DNA of 64,000 nucleotides from Bacteroidales bacterium UBA3289. GTDB taxonomy: Bacteria > Bacteroidota > Bacteroidia > Bacteroidales > UBA932. The DNA is taken from positions 1 to 64,000 of the forward strand of contig DETL01000011.1 of the NCBI GenBank assembly GCA_002361625.1, in the 5' to 3' direction. Within the stretch, counting starts at the first letter, position 1; the number at the start of each line of letters is the position of its first letter. Below the pieces are notes generated by a model. That model made no database searches. It was not told where the DNA came from and saw nothing but the letters and a program-made list of their open reading frames with translations. Of this stretch, positions 42,268 to 51,408 are shown piece by piece. Both the position numbers and the translations under genes were made by a program.

Positions 42268-43848
42268 TTATTCCGCCATCTGGTTGATGAGTTTGTTGTA
42301 GTCCTTTTCGCGGTTCGGGATCACCCAGGTCCAGTGGTTCTTCTCATCCGGTTTCACGGTGATGGCGAAGTTGGCGTGCCAACTGCCGCCGTTCTTGATG
42401 GAGGTGCGGACCATGGTGTCGCCCCAGCGCTTGTAGTCGAACCAGTCATGTCCTTCGCCCCAGAGGTGGAAGCGGCGGTACAGTTTGACTTCGTTCAGCA
42501 GATCGTCGCCGGCCTTGGTGCAGTCGTACGCAGGGTCATAGGCCTTGTTGATCTCGTTGAGGATTTCCCGGGCCTTGGCGTCATTGCCGGTGTGGCAGGC
42601 GGCTTCGGCTTCGATGAAGGCCATCTCGCCGGAGCGGAAAAGCGCAAAGCAGCCGCCGCCAGGCATGAAGGAAGCCTGGAATTTGAACTGCATGTACTGG
42701 AAGATGGAACTGGTCTCATACAGTTTGCCTGCATAATCTGCCTTGGCTCTTTTGTAAAGGGCCGTTCCAGCTTTCGCGTTGCCGGTCGTCTTGTTCACTT
42801 CCTTGTATTCTTCCTCCGTCGGAACGAGGAACAGGGAGCGGCGGGTATCCGTTTCCGGGATCCGGTCGATCAGTTCCTTGGAAATGGCGAACGGATAACT
42901 GCGGCAAATGCCCGCAGAAGAGTTGGAGCCGCAGTAGGCGAAATAGGAGTAATAGTAAAGAGTCTGGTCTTCCGCTTCGTAAACGCTCCAGATCCATTCG
43001 CTGTTCTCCTCGTTGAAGCCGCTTTCCATGTATTCTTTCTGGCTCATGTAAGGGTAATCCTCGCGGGCGAGCGCGGCGAATTTGGCGGCATTGGCCCAGT
43101 CTTCCCGGGTCAGGGCGGCGCGGGCATAGACCGCATAGGCGACATCGATGTCCGGAAGGAAGTTGTGCTCCTTGAAGTTCGGATAGGCGGTGTACCGGGT
43201 CAGGCCGGAAGCGGTGAAGAGGCGGATGGCTTCGTCCAGGTCGGCGTAGATCTGGGCGTACACCTTCCTGACGGAGGATTTGGCCAGGTCGCCGGTGCTG
43301 GCATCCAGACGGAGGGGCAGACCGTCGTTTTCGACTTCTCCGTCACTCCAGCGGCGGCAGTAGAACTGGACGAGCTGGAGATAGGAGTAGGCCCGGTAAA
43401 CCAGGCCCTGGGCCTGCATGAACTGCCGTTCCGATTCGGGGCCTTCTGCATCCTGGATCTTCTCGACGACGGCGTTGGCGTTGGCGATGATCTTGTAGTA
43501 GTAATACCACGGATAGATGTCGTACGTGCTGGTGGGGGACTCGTGCCAGTTGCTGTTGATGGTGTTCGTCCAGCCGGTAAGGTTGCATTTCTGGGCGTCA
43601 TTGCCCATGTAGTTGTTGTACCAGTTGATGATCGTTCCTTCCCCGTTCAAACCCTGGGTACCGAGGTACTGGGTGGTCATCATCTTGGCCAGACCGTTGA
43701 CGGCCGTCCGGGCCATCTCGGTGGTGGCGAAAATCGTAGAGGGGGAGACGGAACTCTCCGGGGCGACCTCCAGATACTCCTTCGAGCAGGAAACCGAAAA
43801 GGCGGCCGCCAGGGCGAGGACAGAACTCAGTATGATATTCTTTTTCAT
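42268..43848 (-). CDS. SusD/RagB-type lipoprotein, second pair
   Basis: This 526-residue lipoprotein (signal ending AAFSVSCSKEY) is the surface partner of the SusC protein upstream. It has the family helical core and the C-terminal EVKLYRRFHLWGEGHDWFDYKRWG segment. It is followed by a terminator, so the operon holds only the two genes. The substrate is not indicated by any neighbouring enzyme. Confidence 0.95.
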   Translation of the reverse strand: MKKNIILSSVLALAAAFSVSCSKEYLEVAPESSVSPSTIFATTEMARTAVNGLAKMMTTQYLGTQGLNGEGTIINWYNNYMGNDAQKCNLTGWTNTINSNWHESPTSTYDIYPWYYYYKIIANANAVVEKIQDAEGPESERQFMQAQGLVYRAYSYLQLVQFYCRRWSDGEVENDGLPLRLDASTGDLAKSSVRKVYAQIYADLDEAIRLFTASGLTRYTAYPNFKEHNFLPDIDVAYAVYARAALTREDWANAAKFAALAREDYPYMSQKEYMESGFNEENSEWIWSVYEAEDQTLYYYSYFAYCGSNSSAGICRSYPFAISKELIDRIPETDTRRSLFLVPTEEEYKEVNKTTGNAKAGTALYKRAKADYAGKLYETSSIFQYMQFKFQASFMPGGGCFALFRSGEMAFIEAEAACHTGNDAKAREILNEINKAYDPAYDCTKAGDDLLNEVKLYRRFHLWGEGHDWFDYKRWGDTMVRTSIKNGGSWHANFAITVKPDEKNHWTWVIPNREKDYNKLINQMAE

Positions 43849-43869
43849 ATTCTTCGATGTTTTCGGAAG

Positions 43870-46800
43870 TTAAAACCGGATGTTGAGGGCGAGCGTCATC
43901 ACGCGCGGGGTGACGAGGTAGTTGGACTGGGTGCCGCCCCGGGACTGCTGCGGGTTCAGACCCTGACGGGCCGACCAGGTCTTCAGGTTCTCGATGTTGG
44001 CGCTGATGGTCGCGCCCTGGAGATTCAGCGGGGTCATCCACTTCTTGGGCAGCTGGTAGGAGACGGACAGGTTCTTCAGAACGAGGTAATTGCCGGAGGT
44101 GAGCCAGCGCGTGGTCGTGCCGGCGTTGTTGTCGCTGCTGTTCAGCGTGCTGATTTCCGGGATGCCGTTCGGGTCGATCCGGTTGGGGCTGTCTTCCTTC
44201 ATCCCTTCCGGAGCGGCCTTCCAGGAGTTGACAAGGTCCGCGTGCTGGCTGCTCGGATCGCCGGACAGGCTCATGAGGCCGCCATAGACACCGTCATACA
44301 CCTGGGCGCCCAGTCCATAGGTGAACAGGGAGGAAACGGTGAAGTTCTTCCAGGACAGATTCAGGCCGAAGCTGCCGAAAGCCTTGGGAAGCGAGGATGT
44401 ACCGGTGAACTCGCGGGCGCCGTAACTGGAGGGCTTGAATACGTACGGGACGCCGTTGATGACGGTGTAGTTGCCCGCCGCCATCAAAGTATTGGCCAGT
44501 CCCTCCTCGTTCGTTGCGGAGCCGAAGAGAACCTTGCCGTCCTTGGTGTTGTCCTCGGTGATGTAGTATTTCTCATCGTCGAATTTGTAGAGGGAACGGC
44601 CGGTCAGCTGGTCCACGCCTTCGAAGATATAGACAAAGTACTCATACCGGTCATGTCCTTCCATGATCTTGTGCGTACCGGAAATGATGCCGTCCTTGTT
44701 CTGTTCGGGGAGTTTGACGACCTTGTTCCGGATGAAGGAGACGTTCCCCGCCACGTTGAGCCGGAAGTCCTTGGTCCGGACGAGGTCGAGGTCGGTCTCG
44801 ATTTCGACACCGTGATTGGAGATGGTACCGAGGTTCTTGGCAACCGTGGAAACGGCGCTTCCGGTATCGGTTGCACCGGCGGAAAGCGGATTGTTCAGGT
44901 TGAAAATCAGGTCGCGGCTGCGCTTGTCGAAATACTCGATATTGAAATTCCAGCGGTTGAACAGGCGGGATTCCAGACCGATGCCCCAGGAAGCGCTGGT
45001 CTCCCACTTGATGTCCGGGGACTCGAGCTGGGAAAGCCAGAAGGCGCCGCGGTTGGCATTCTTGCCGGCCGTGTAAAGAAGCCGGTCGGCGTAGTAGCCG
45101 GCGGAGGCGTCGTTACCCACTTCGCCGTAGTCGGCGCGGAGTTTGAGGCTGTTCACCCAGGTCAGCGGCTGCATGAAAGGCTCCTTGGAAACCATCCAGT
45201 TGGCACCGACGGACCAGAAGTTACCCCATTTCTTGCCTTCCCCGAAACGGGAAGAACCGTCCCGGCGGAAGGACGCCTCCACATTGTATTTGTCCATGAA
45301 GGCATAGCGGGCGCGGCCGAGGAAACTCTCGGTGCGGTAGTAGTCGCTATAGGAATAGACTTCCGTGATTTCCGTGAAGTTCCTCAGGTTGTTCTTGCCG
45401 GGCAGGACTTCGGAAGTCTTGTAAGCGTAGAGATACTCGCGGTCCCAGAGGTAGTTCTCGTGACCGGCCAGGATGTTGAGGCTGTGGTCCCCGAACTGGC
45501 GGGTCCAGCGGAGGTGCTCCTGAAGTTGATAGTTGAAGAAATTGTACTCATAGCGGGCACCGCGGCCGTTGTTGCTCTTGCCGTCGCCGATGACGGCGCT
45601 GTTGTAGGTCTTGTTGGCGCTGGTGCGGGTGGCCATATTGCCCGTCACGGTGAAGGTGAAGTCCTTGAGGAAGTAGAATTCCGCCGTCGCCGTCGCATTC
45701 ATGGTATTGCGCATGGTGACGTCCCTGTTCAGTTCGTTTTCCCAGAGGACGTGGCGGTCGGCATACTGGTTACGGGTCTGGACGGCTCCGCCGGCGGCAT
45801 TGATGTACTCGCCGCCGTCCCACTGCTTGTTGCCGAAGGAGTCCAGGATATACTGTCCGTAGTTGGCCTCTCCCAGTTCGTTGTAGTGCAGGTGTGCGGG
45901 ATACACCGGAGCGATCTGGCGGGCGTACATGAACAGGTTGGTGTAACTGCTGGCGCCATCCTCGTTACCGTTGGTGTTGGAGTAGTTCTGGTGGGTGGCG
46001 TTGATGTTCAGGCCGGCCTTGAACCAGCGGACGGGACGGATGTTGGCGCTGGCACGGGCGGAGAAGCGCTCGAAGCCGCTGTTGGTCACGTAACCGTTCT
46101 CGTCCAGATAACCGAGGGAGAAATAGTAGTCACTCTTGTCGGTGGCTCCGTTTCCGCTGAGGTTGTATTCCTGACGGTAACCGTTCCGGAGACCGAACTT
46201 GTACCAGTCCAGGTCGTCGGCGAAGTTGCTGCTGATGGCGGCGTCGGGGACCATGCTGCCGTTTTGGTCAAACAGTTTGTCGTAAGGTTTGTCGAAGATA
46301 TTGATCCAGACCTTCTCGGGAACCAGGTTCGCGGTGGTGTAAGCGGCGGCTTCCTCCGGAGTGGCACCGTTTTGGATCTGTTCGCCCTTCATTGCCTGCC
46401 AGTAGATTTCCATCCACTGCCGGGCGTTCGCCAGGTTGTATTCCGGAATACCGCGCTGATAGATACCCTGCTTGACATCCAGGTTCATGTTCAGGCGGCC
46501 CTGCGTGCCCTTTTTGGTGGTGATCAGGATGACGCCGTTGGACGCGCGGTTGCCGTACAGGGCGGCGGAGGCGGCGTCCTTGAGGACCGTGATGGACTCG
46601 ATGTCGGCGGGGTTCAGGTCGGAAACGTTACCGCCGAAGGCGACCCCGTCCAGGACGTACAGGACGGAAGAAGAACCGTTGATGGTTCCGACACCGCGGA
46701 TGTACACGTGCGGATCGTTACCCGGAGAACCGATCGTGGAATTGATCTGGACACCGGAAACGGTTCCTTCCAGGGCGGTCGTGACCGAGGAAGTAGGCCG

Positions 46801-47193
46801 GTTGGCGAGTTGTTCGCTCCCCACGGAGGCGATGGCGCCGGTCAGGGAAGACCGTTTCGCCGCACCGTAGGCGATGGTGACGACAGCCTCTTCCAGGGCT
46901 TCGCTGTCCAGATACATGACGATATCGACATTCGGTTGTACAGGAACTTCCTGCGTCTCCATGCCGATGAAGGAGAAAACGAGGGTTTTGGCGTTCGCGG
47001 GGATCCCGCGGAGGTTGAAGGTACCGTCGATTTCGGTAATGGCTCCCACCTGCGTTCCCTTGACGAGGACGGAAACGCCGGCGAGGGGTTCTCCGTTCTC
47101 ATCACGGACGGAACCCCGGACATTGGAAACCTGTGCGAATGCGGTACTGGCAAGGACCAGGATGCTGGTCAGGAAAAGAAGGAATCTTTTCAT
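43870..47193 (-). CDS. SusC/RagA-type TonB-dependent importer, second pair
   Basis: I choose ATG 47193, where a signal peptide begins (MKRFLLFLTSILVLASTAFA); the product has 1,107 residues. It has the carboxypeptidase-like N-terminal domain (NVRGSVRDENGEPLAGVSVLVKG), the plug (EEAVVTIAYGAAKRSSLTGAIAS, then VYIRGVGTINGSSSVLYVLDG) and a barrel ending LALNIRF with a C-terminal phenylalanine. The SusD gene starts 21 bases after its stop. The AT-rich upstream region holds a clear promoter. No regulator or glycoside hydrolase is adjacent. Confidence 0.95.
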   Translation of the reverse strand: MKRFLLFLTSILVLASTAFAQVSNVRGSVRDENGEPLAGVSVLVKGTQVGAITEIDGTFNLRGIPANAKTLVFSFIGMETQEVPVQPNVDIVMYLDSEALEEAVVTIAYGAAKRSSLTGAIASVGSEQLANRPTSSVTTALEGTVSGVQINSTIGSPGNDPHVYIRGVGTINGSSSVLYVLDGVAFGGNVSDLNPADIESITVLKDAASAALYGNRASNGVILITTKKGTQGRLNMNLDVKQGIYQRGIPEYNLANARQWMEIYWQAMKGEQIQNGATPEEAAAYTTANLVPEKVWINIFDKPYDKLFDQNGSMVPDAAISSNFADDLDWYKFGLRNGYRQEYNLSGNGATDKSDYYFSLGYLDENGYVTNSGFERFSARASANIRPVRWFKAGLNINATHQNYSNTNGNEDGASSYTNLFMYARQIAPVYPAHLHYNELGEANYGQYILDSFGNKQWDGGEYINAAGGAVQTRNQYADRHVLWENELNRDVTMRNTMNATATAEFYFLKDFTFTVTGNMATRTSANKTYNSAVIGDGKSNNGRGARYEYNFFNYQLQEHLRWTRQFGDHSLNILAGHENYLWDREYLYAYKTSEVLPGKNNLRNFTEITEVYSYSDYYRTESFLGRARYAFMDKYNVEASFRRDGSSRFGEGKKWGNFWSVGANWMVSKEPFMQPLTWVNSLKLRADYGEVGNDASAGYYADRLLYTAGKNANRGAFWLSQLESPDIKWETSASWGIGLESRLFNRWNFNIEYFDKRSRDLIFNLNNPLSAGATDTGSAVSTVAKNLGTISNHGVEIETDLDLVRTKDFRLNVAGNVSFIRNKVVKLPEQNKDGIISGTHKIMEGHDRYEYFVYIFEGVDQLTGRSLYKFDDEKYYITEDNTKDGKVLFGSATNEEGLANTLMAAGNYTVINGVPYVFKPSSYGAREFTGTSSLPKAFGSFGLNLSWKNFTVSSLFTYGLGAQVYDGVYGGLMSLSGDPSSQHADLVNSWKAAPEGMKEDSPNRIDPNGIPEISTLNSSDNNAGTTTRWLTSGNYLVLKNLSVSYQLPKKWMTPLNLQGATISANIENLKTWSARQGLNPQQSRGGTQSNYLVTPRVMTLALNIRF

Positions 47194-47302
47194 TACACAC
47201 AGTTTTAGGTTAAACAATCTTATAGTTTAAATTCGGTTCTACAAAGAACGGTACATCCTGTGTACTGGCCGCGAAGCTTTCAGTTTTTCATAGGGTGCGA
47301 CA

Positions 47303-47332
47303 CAAAAATACGAAAAATCCGACAAAAACAAA
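47303..47332 (-). promoter_or_regulatory. Promoter of the second SusC/SusD operon
   Basis: On the minus strand TTTG (plus-strand CAAA 47329-47332) is followed after 18 bases by TATTTTTG (plus-strand CAAAAATA 47303-47310). The leader would be about 105 bases. Confidence 0.75.
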
Positions 47333-47373
47333 TCGGAAGGCCCGCAAAAACGACTTTTTGTTAAAAAAGACGC

Positions 47374-48213
47374 CTATTTCCTAAAGATTCCGAACACCGC
47401 CGATCCGCTGCCGGACATCGCCGCATAGACGGCACCGGCCCCGTAGAGGGATTGCTTGATTTCCCCGAGGCGGGGGTACTTGGCGAAGACGGTCATCTCG
47501 AAATCGTTTACCAGAAGGTCTTTCCACCGATCCACCGGAAGGGCGAGGACTTCCCGCAGCGACAGCTCCGGAACGCCGGGGACGATACCGCGGTAGGCGT
47601 CGGCCGTGGACACGGCGATCCCTTCCGGAACGGTCACGTCGATCCGGTAGGCGAACAGGTCCAGGTCGAAGGGCTCGAGGATTTCCCCGCGACCGCTTCC
47701 CAGCATGGGCCGGTTGTAGATGAAGAAAGCGCAGTCGCTTCCGAGCCGGGCGGCGAGACCGGCGAGCTCTCCGTCGGAAAGGTCCAGTCCGGCGAGTCCG
47801 GCCATCATCCTCAGGGCGAAGGCCGCATCGGCGCTGCCCCCGCCAAGACCGGCTCCCACCGGGGAGGTCTTCTCCAGGAAAACCTTCATCGGCGGCAGGT
47901 CAAACTGCTCGCTCAAAAGCATATAGGCCTGGGCCGTCAGGTCCTTCAGCGGATCCCAGTCCACCCCTTCCTTCCGGGCGATGGTGACCAGGAGTTTCCC
48001 GTCGGGCGTGATGCCCTGGGCCACCTGGGTGCCCCGGTAGGTTTCCTGGATATGAGCCGACGTACGGCTCCAGTCGTCCCCGGTGATGACCTCCAGGGTA
48101 TCGTGGAAGGCCTCGCAGGGAATAAACAGGGTGTCCAGGTCATGGTAGCCGTCCGCGCGGCGCCGCAGGACGCGAAGTCCCAGGTTCAGTTTGACGTTCG
48201 GGTATGCGATCAT
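47374..48213 (-). CDS. ispE: 4-diphosphocytidyl-2-C-methyl-D-erythritol kinase
   Basis: IspE phosphorylates CDP-methylerythritol in the MEP route to isoprenoids. I choose ATG 48213 (MIAYPNVKLNLGLRVL), which is the family N terminus; the product has 279 residues. The GHMP-kinase ATP loop SPVGAGLGGGSADAA is intact, as are RADGYHDL and the C-terminal AAMSGSGSAVFG. Transcription seems to start about two bases upstream, so the mRNA is nearly leaderless. Confidence 0.96.
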   Translation of the reverse strand: MIAYPNVKLNLGLRVLRRRADGYHDLDTLFIPCEAFHDTLEVITGDDWSRTSAHIQETYRGTQVAQGITPDGKLLVTIARKEGVDWDPLKDLTAQAYMLLSEQFDLPPMKVFLEKTSPVGAGLGGGSADAAFALRMMAGLAGLDLSDGELAGLAARLGSDCAFFIYNRPMLGSGRGEILEPFDLDLFAYRIDVTVPEGIAVSTADAYRGIVPGVPELSLREVLALPVDRWKDLLVNDFEMTVFAKYPRLGEIKQSLYGAGAVYAAMSGSGSAVFGIFRK

Positions 48214-48218
48214 ACCCG

Positions 48219-48226
48219 CAAATATA
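48219..48226 (-). promoter_or_regulatory. ispE promoter, -7 box TATATTTG
   Basis: The plus-strand CAAATATA at 48219-48226 is TATATTTG on the coding strand. It ends five bases before the ATG. Confidence 0.6.
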
Positions 48227-48230
48227 GCGA

Positions 48231-49421
48231 TTATTCCACCGTTACGGAAGTGAAATAGCCATTGAAGGGGATTTCGGTCACTTCGCCGTCCCGTTGGAAG
48301 CGGTTCGGCGTTCCGCCGCGGCCGGTCAGGGCCAGGAAGAGATGTCCGTTCCGGAGGAGGGCGCACCGGCCGGAAGTCAGGTACAATCCCGTTCCGATCG
48401 TGACCTCCCCGCCGCCGTTCCACCGGAATGCGGCCGGGTCGCCGTCCGCCCGGGCGACGAACCATCCCGTCCTGTCTCCATCGGACAGGACGCCGGAGAC
48501 CATCGTTCCGGTTCCCAGGGGAAGCGCCCCGTCCCGGGCGGAATGGAGGAAGAACCGTTTCCCGGAGGGACCGTAGGCCCGGACCAGCGCCAGGACATCG
48601 TCCTCCCGGGGATAGAGCCGGCACCAGAGGGCGGACTCTCCGCCGACCAGGGGAAGCGTCATTTCCTGTCCGTCCGCCTCCAGGACCAGCTTCCGGGGCC
48701 GGGAGCGGATCCGATATACGTTCCCATGGGCAAAGCAGACGTCGTAGGTGTTCCCGTATCCTTCGTCGGAAAGCGTCCGCCAGGGGTCTCCGCCCCGCAT
48801 GACGCGGTATTCCTTCGCGCCCTCCGTGGGCACGTTCACGCAGTAATACACACCGTCCCCGGCGCCGACGAGGGCTCCCCGGTCCGCATCGCCGACGATG
48901 GTCCCCGTTTCGCTCCGGTAAACTTCCTTTCCGTCAATCCGATAGGTGAATCCCTGACCGTCCCGGTCCTGGCCCAGCGTCAGGACATTCTCCTCCCGGA
49001 GCAGAAAGCCGGCGAGCGTCTCCCTCCCGGCGAACCGGAACAGCTCCTTCCCGTCGCGGAGGATGACTGTCTCGGCGGAGGTGGAATAGTCGGCATACAG
49101 ATGGCCGTCCGCGAACCGGTGCATGTCGGGGTGGACGCTTTCGCCTGCCGGAACGGAGGAGACGATCCTCCCGTCGCAATAAAGGTCCAGCCAGACCGTT
49201 CCCTCCACGGCGCAGGTGTCCTCCTCCCAGGCGAAGCCGTCGGGAAACCGGACGGCCGTGAGCCAGACGTGCTCTCCGGGCGGAATGACCGGGGCGGCTC
49301 CGGAGGAATCTCCGGGCGGACGGGGGTTTTCCAGTTGGTAGCGGGGCGGGCCGGGAAATAGGATGTCCCGGGTACAGGCCGCAAACAGGGCGGCAAGAAG
49401 AAGGAAGGCAAGTTTCCGCAT
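48231..49421 (-). CDS. Lipoprotein of unknown function
   Basis: I choose ATG 49421, which opens with a lipoprotein signal (MRKLAFLLLAALFAAC; lipobox cysteine at residue 16). The 396-residue product is beta-rich with many short repeats of Gly, Asp and aromatic residues (for example DGKELFRFAG, DGKEVYRSETG), as in a beta-propeller-like fold. I do not recognise a family. It lies 17 bases upstream of ispE on the same strand, but ispE has its own promoter. A box TATCTTGG (plus strand 49436-49443) is 14 bases upstream of the start. Confidence 0.7.
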   Translation of the reverse strand: MRKLAFLLLAALFAACTRDILFPGPPRYQLENPRPPGDSSGAAPVIPPGEHVWLTAVRFPDGFAWEEDTCAVEGTVWLDLYCDGRIVSSVPAGESVHPDMHRFADGHLYADYSTSAETVILRDGKELFRFAGRETLAGFLLREENVLTLGQDRDGQGFTYRIDGKEVYRSETGTIVGDADRGALVGAGDGVYYCVNVPTEGAKEYRVMRGGDPWRTLSDEGYGNTYDVCFAHGNVYRIRSRPRKLVLEADGQEMTLPLVGGESALWCRLYPREDDVLALVRAYGPSGKRFFLHSARDGALPLGTGTMVSGVLSDGDRTGWFVARADGDPAAFRWNGGGEVTIGTGLYLTSGRCALLRNGHLFLALTGRGGTPNRFQRDGEVTEIPFNGYFTSVTVE

Positions 49422-49513
49422 GGCTTTTTTTGCAGCCAAGATAGGGACTCGAAACAAAAAACAACACAAAGGAAAGTCCATTTGTGTTGTTTCAGTATGC
49501 AAATTAATGTTTC

Positions 49514-50713
49514 TTATCGTTTCGGGGAGAATCTCAGGCCCACTTCGAAGTCCATGCGCAGCGGCTGGATGGTCCGGAGGGAACGGGGCTGGCCGCAGTC
49601 GAAGTAGTAACGGATCGTCGGGTCGAAGTAGATGCCGAGGTACGGGGTGAACTTGAATTCCACGCCGATGCCCACGCCGGTGGACAGCTGCAACGGATCC
49701 ACCTTCTGCCGGTAGTGGATATCCCCGCCGGAGTCGTGGATGACGAAGTGGTTGTCGAGGAGCTTCTCCGCGGTGCCGTCCAGACGCACATGGACATTCC
49801 AGTAACCGTCGTTCACGATGTTGAAGAAGAGGTTCAGCGGAACGCCGATATAGTGCAGCTGGTTGTTGATGTCCGTGTCGTAGAGGACCGGGCCGTTCTC
49901 CACTTCGCGGTAATCGCCCAGGAAGGAGCGGCTCAGGTTCGTGTACAGGATGCCCGTGCCGATACCCCAGCGGGGCGTGAAGTCATAGCGGAAGCCGATA
50001 CCGGCGGATACCGGAAGTCCGAAACTGAATTCCGGGGACTCGGAAAGGATGCCCGTCCGGCTGGGGTCCGGGGGAATGAAGAGGCCGGACGTCCTGCGAA
50101 TGGTGCTGGAGGGACTCTCCGGCCGGGTATTGGACTGGAGATTGCCCTGGATACTCATGGAGAAGGTCCCTTTCCGGTGGGTCTTGTGCTCCTCGAAGGC
50201 GAGGCGGTTGAAGGCGTCCGCATCGGCGGACAGGGTCTCGTCCTGGTTGAAGGACGGACGGCCGATGATGCTTTCCGGCCGGCGCTCGTCTTTCGGAACC
50301 ACGGCTTCGGAAACGAGGGGCTTTTCCGGTTCTTCGGTCATGTCGAAGGAAGGGGCCTCCCAGACGCGGGCCGTACGGGTCCGCAGCCGGGAGACCTGCT
50401 CCACGACAGGGGTGACGTCCTCTTCCGGAAGGGTCTCTTCCGGAAGAGTTTCGTCTGTCGCCGAAGCGACGGTGTTTATGGTTGGTTGGTTAGAAAGGTC
50501 TTTCTCGGGACCGGTCAGGACCACGGCCGCCACGACGGCGGCAGCGGCGGCGACGGCGCCCAGGCTTCTCCACAGCCATACGGGAACCGTCTTCTTCGGG
50601 GCCGCGGCCTGGTCCAGCCGGGCCTCGATGCCCTTCCACACATCCGGGGAGACGGATTCCTCCGCCCCGCCCATCAGGTTCCTTACATATATGTCAAACT
50701 CGTTCTCTTTCAT
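49514..50713 (-). CDS. Anti-sigma-like protein fused to an outer-membrane beta-barrel domain
   Basis: This 399-residue protein has a short cytoplasmic N terminus (NEFDIYVRNLMGGAEESVSPDVWKGIEARLDQ), one transmembrane helix at about 47-68 (LWRSLGAVAAAAAVVAAVVL), a disordered acidic linker (about 70-200) and a C-terminal half that looks like an eight-strand porin-like barrel (FSFGLPVSAGIGFRYDFTPRWGIGTGILYTNLS and LQLSTGVGIGVEFKFTPYLGIYFDP). Its start overlaps the sigma-factor stop (ATGA). It probably holds the sigma factor at the inner membrane while reaching the outer membrane. No zinc-binding HxxxC motif is seen. Confidence 0.8.
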   Translation of the reverse strand: MKENEFDIYVRNLMGGAEESVSPDVWKGIEARLDQAAAPKKTVPVWLWRSLGAVAAAAAVVAAVVLTGPEKDLSNQPTINTVASATDETLPEETLPEEDVTPVVEQVSRLRTRTARVWEAPSFDMTEEPEKPLVSEAVVPKDERRPESIIGRPSFNQDETLSADADAFNRLAFEEHKTHRKGTFSMSIQGNLQSNTRPESPSSTIRRTSGLFIPPDPSRTGILSESPEFSFGLPVSAGIGFRYDFTPRWGIGTGILYTNLSRSFLGDYREVENGPVLYDTDINNQLHYIGVPLNLFFNIVNDGYWNVHVRLDGTAEKLLDNHFVIHDSGGDIHYRQKVDPLQLSTGVGIGVEFKFTPYLGIYFDPTIRYYFDCGQPRSLRTIQPLRMDFEVGLRFSPKR

Positions 50714-51309
50714 TTTTTCTCTCGTTCCTTGATCATTTCCTGCAACCTGAGCCTCGCCCGCTGGAGCTTGGAGCGCGTCGTCGCCTCATTGAGGCCCAGG
50801 GTCTGTGCAATCTCCTTGTGGGAGTAACCTTCAATCACGTACATGTTGAATATCGTCCGGGAATCGGACGGGAGGGCGGCGATCAGTTCCATCAGTTCCT
50901 TGTAGCCGATCTGCTGGACGGGGGTGGCTTCCTCGGTGAAGAGGGAGCGCGCCTCGGAAATGTCGTCGCTGAGCTTGAGGGCATCGGTTTTCCGGAGATG
51001 CATCAGGGCAGTATTGACAAAGATCCTGCGGGCCCAGCCTTCGAAGGAGCCTGCCCCCGAATAGCTGTCGAGCCTGGAAAACAACGTGACGAACCCGTCC
51101 TGGAGGACGTCCTCCGCCGTAGGCCGGTCTCCCAGGTAGCGGAGGCACAGGGCCATCATTTTGGGCGCGAGGGCGTCGAACAGGCGCTTCTGCGCCTTCC
51201 TGTCTCCTTTGCGGCAGGCCGGAACCAGTTGTTCCAGGGCGCCGCCGGCGGGGGGATCGTCCGTTGCCGTCCAGGTTATAAGATGCAATCTGACCTTAAA
51301 ATGTTTCAT
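50710..51309 (-). CDS. ECF-type RNA polymerase sigma factor
   Basis: This 199-residue protein (start MKHFKVRLHLITW at 51309; an alternative start is 51327) has region 2 (YLGDRPTAEDVLQDGFVTLFSRLDSYSGAGSFEGWARRIFVNTALMHLRK) and region 4 (LPSDSRTIFNMYVIEGYSHKEIAQTLGLNEATTRSKLQRAR). It is coupled to an anti-sigma/beta-barrel gene and diverges from a TPR gene 100 bases away. It probably answers an envelope signal; its regulon cannot be read here. Confidence 0.94.
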   Translation of the reverse strand: MKHFKVRLHLITWTATDDPPAGGALEQLVPACRKGDRKAQKRLFDALAPKMMALCLRYLGDRPTAEDVLQDGFVTLFSRLDSYSGAGSFEGWARRIFVNTALMHLRKTDALKLSDDISEARSLFTEEATPVQQIGYKELMELIAALPSDSRTIFNMYVIEGYSHKEIAQTLGLNEATTRSKLQRARLRLQEMIKEREKK

Positions 51310-51367
51310 CCGTCCTGGAAAAATCAACGCTAAGACAAATATCGTAAAAATTTTCCCGGAATTGTAT

Positions 51368-51375
51368 TATTTTTG
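51368..51375 (+). promoter_or_regulatory. Promoter box of the TPR gene
   Basis: TATTTTTG at 51368-51375 fits TAnnTTTG and lies 33 bases before the start codon, in the gap shared with the divergent sigma-factor gene. Confidence 0.55.
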
Positions 51376-51408
51376 TAAATCACTTGCGGCGAAACGGAAA
51401 AGAAGAAG

